Shown: positions 14,165 through 15,378 of the stretch, piece after piece
How positions within the stretch are numbered: position 1 is the stretch's first letter
Layout of the letters: every line of letters begins with the position of its first letter
NCBI GenBank assembly: GCA_005776735.1
Contig: SXOM01000268.1
Coordinates: 1-15,378, forward strand
Origin: Pseudomonadota bacterium
Lineage (GTDB): Bacteria > Myxococcota_A > UBA796 > SXON01
Direction of reading: 5' to 3'
DNA length: 15,378 nucleotides
Translations under genes and position numbers: made by a program
The notes under the pieces: generated by a model
The model's input: the letters and a program-made list of their open reading frames with translations, nothing else
Told to the model about the DNA's origin: nothing
Database searches by the model: none

Positions 14165-15378
14165 GTGTTCGTCCTCGTCGCCGCCGCCTGGGCCCACTCG
14201 CCGCACGACGTCGTGCGGGCGCTCGGCGTGGCCGGCGACGCCGTGCTCAGCGGCGAGGAGGTGCGCCTGGTGCGCTCGTCCGACGGCGGCGACACCCTCG
14301 AACACCTCGATGCGCCCGGCGCGTTCCCGACGTGCATCGCCGCCCTCGGTGGGGTGGCCGGCGGCTGGCTGATGGTCGACGACGACGGCGTGGCGTGGCG
14401 CTCGAGCGACGACGCGGCCGGGTGGTCGGCGCTCGACCTCGGCACGGCCGGTGCGTGCGCGCCGGCGACCGACGGCGCCTTGCTCGCGGCCGGGGGCGAC
14501 CTGTGGCGGGTGACGGCGGACGACGCAGTGGGGCTCGCCTCCGGGGTGGGCAGCCTCGTCTCGGTCGCGGAGGCCGAGGACGGCGGTTGGTTCGGCGTCG
14601 ACGAGGCGGGCACGTACGGCGAGGAGCGCGGCGGCGCCTGGGTCACCGAGGGGTTCGGGTACCACGCGGTCGCGGCCGGCGACGGCGTGCGGCTGCGCGG
14701 CTCGGAGGTGGGCGTCGAGCGCAGCGAGGACGGAGAGACGTGGGGTTTTGTGCGCGAAGGCGCCACCTGGGCGATCGCTGCGGGGGAGGGTGCGTGGCTC
14801 GCCGCGGGCCTGGCCGACGCGGTGTGGGTGAGCCGCGACCGTGGCCTCACGTGGACCTTGGAGGGCGATGGCATCGAGGAGATGTCGTCGGGCTCCGGCG
14901 CGCCGAAGGACGGCCAGCCGCACTGGTTCGCCCTGCAGGTGGCGGGCGACACCTGGTGGGCCGGCGCGTGGGAGGGGCTGTTCCGGCGCCGCGCCGGCGA
15001 ATCGGCGTGGACGCAGCTCCAACTCCGGGGGCAGCCGTTCGTGCGCGACCTGGCGTGGATGGGCGACGAGCTGTTGGTGGGCGTCAACGGCGGCGGGCTC
15101 GCGCGCGGCGTGCCGGGCGCGGACGGGTGGGTCGACGCCGCGCCCGACCTGGGCTGGCCCTGGCTGCGTGCGGTGGTCCCGACCCAGGCCGGGGCCGGGC
15201 GCTGGTTCTTCTCGGGGGGCACGCGCTTGTACACCAGCGACGACGAGGGGCGCACGGTGCAGCGGCTCGACGCGGGCCTGGCCGTCGACGGCGACGCGTT
15301 CGGGGTGGCGCCCGGGTGGCCGGACGACCCGCGCGCGTGGGCCGCGGGCCAGGACGCCGACGGCACCGGCGCGGTGGC
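14165..15378 (+). CDS. secreted Asp-box (BNR) beta-propeller protein, 3' end beyond window
   Basis: The frame from GTG 14165 has no stop to the end of the window (404 codons). An in-frame TAG at 14153-14155 fixes the start region. Signal MFVLVAAAWA, cut before HSPHDVV, lacks positive charge. The mature part is Gly/Asp/Trp-rich with repeated Asp-box-like turns (consensus SxDxGxTW): RSSDGGDT (37-44), RSSDDAAGW (79-87), RSEDGETW (186-193), SRDRGLTW (223-230) and TSDDEGRT (357-364). These mark blades of a sialidase/Vps10/YCF48-like propeller; the sialidase catalytic Arg-Ile-Pro motif is not seen, so an enzyme role is unsupported. It is likely exported. It is oriented like the Wzi-like gene, 91 bp downstream, but a hairpin and its own -10 element point to a separate transcript. 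Confidence 0.8.
   Translation, partial: MFVLVAAAWAHSPHDVVRALGVAGDAVLSGEEVRLVRSSDGGDTLEHLDAPGAFPTCIAALGGVAGGWLMVDDDGVAWRSSDDAAGWSALDLGTAGACAPATDGALLAAGGDLWRVTADDAVGLASGVGSLVSVAEAEDGGWFGVDEAGTYGEERGGAWVTEGFGYHAVAAGDGVRLRGSEVGVERSEDGETWGFVREGATWAIAAGEGAWLAAGLADAVWVSRDRGLTWTLEGDGIEEMSSGSGAPKDGQPHWFALQVAGDTWWAGAWEGLFRRRAGESAWTQLQLRGQPFVRDLAWMGDELLVGVNGGGLARGVPGADGWVDAAPDLGWPWLRAVVPTQAGAGRWFFSGGTRLYTSDDEGRTVQRLDAGLAVDGDAFGVAPGWPDDPRAWAAGQDADGTGAV

Noticed and set aside
14152..15366. 404-aa minus-strand Ser/Pro-rich frame, and another at 13994-15022
   Set aside because: Antisense to the Asp-box protein, which has a signal peptide, repeated motifs and a promoter.

Overview
This is a very GC-rich window with high-GC codon use and no sign of an IS element, phage or CRISPR array. 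An Asp/Gly-rich lipoprotein carrying MopE-type metal-binding repeats and FG-GAP repeats, a FecR-type protein, a eukaryote-like P5C dehydrogenase and many small secreted proteins suggest a Myxococcota or other 'deltaproteobacterial' genome, probably environmental. That placement is inference from gene content; there is no phylogenetic marker other than the RNase P RNA, which I could not compare.

Layout. 1-774 (+): 3' part of a FecR-domain protein whose start lies off the window. 821-2455 (-): pruA-type L-glutamate-gamma-semialdehyde dehydrogenase. 2492-2932 (+): complete bacterial type A RNase P RNA gene (rnpB), divergent from pruA with only 36 bp between them. 2949-3197 (-): 82-aa secreted protein. 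3198-3778: gene-free stretch with three 57-bp tandem repeats, a long hairpin and terminator-like hairpins. 3779-8067 (-): five minus-strand genes, namely a very unusual LtrA + inward-rectifier K+ channel fusion (686 aa), a small multi-pass membrane protein, a secreted protein, a lipoprotein and a small Cys-rich secreted protein. 8275-9647 (-): a translationally coupled elbB-SDR pair. 9725-12607 (+): a 960-aa lipoprotein with an ASH-like domain, eight MopE-type repeats and a seven-blade FG-GAP propeller. 12628-14073 (+): a Wzi-like outer-membrane protein. 14165-15378 (+): a secreted Asp-box (BNR) beta-propeller protein that runs off the window and is easy to miss because it has no stop here.

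Two threads run through the window. First, the LtrA-Kir fusion at 3779-5839 joins two membrane protein families that I know only as separate proteins; it is the best candidate for something new. Second, a promoter-like element of the form GGnTAnnn with a T/C-rich end sits just upstream of many genes. In four cases (rnpB, pruA, the 6877 gene, the 14165 gene) the TA hexamer occupies exactly -12 to -7 relative to the first base of the gene or RNA. This predicts leaderless mRNAs for the protein genes. Other genes (elbB, SDR, the 960-aa lipoprotein, two small secreted proteins) instead have Shine-Dalgarno sequences. Most of the remaining content is cell-envelope protein; no single pathway links all the genes.
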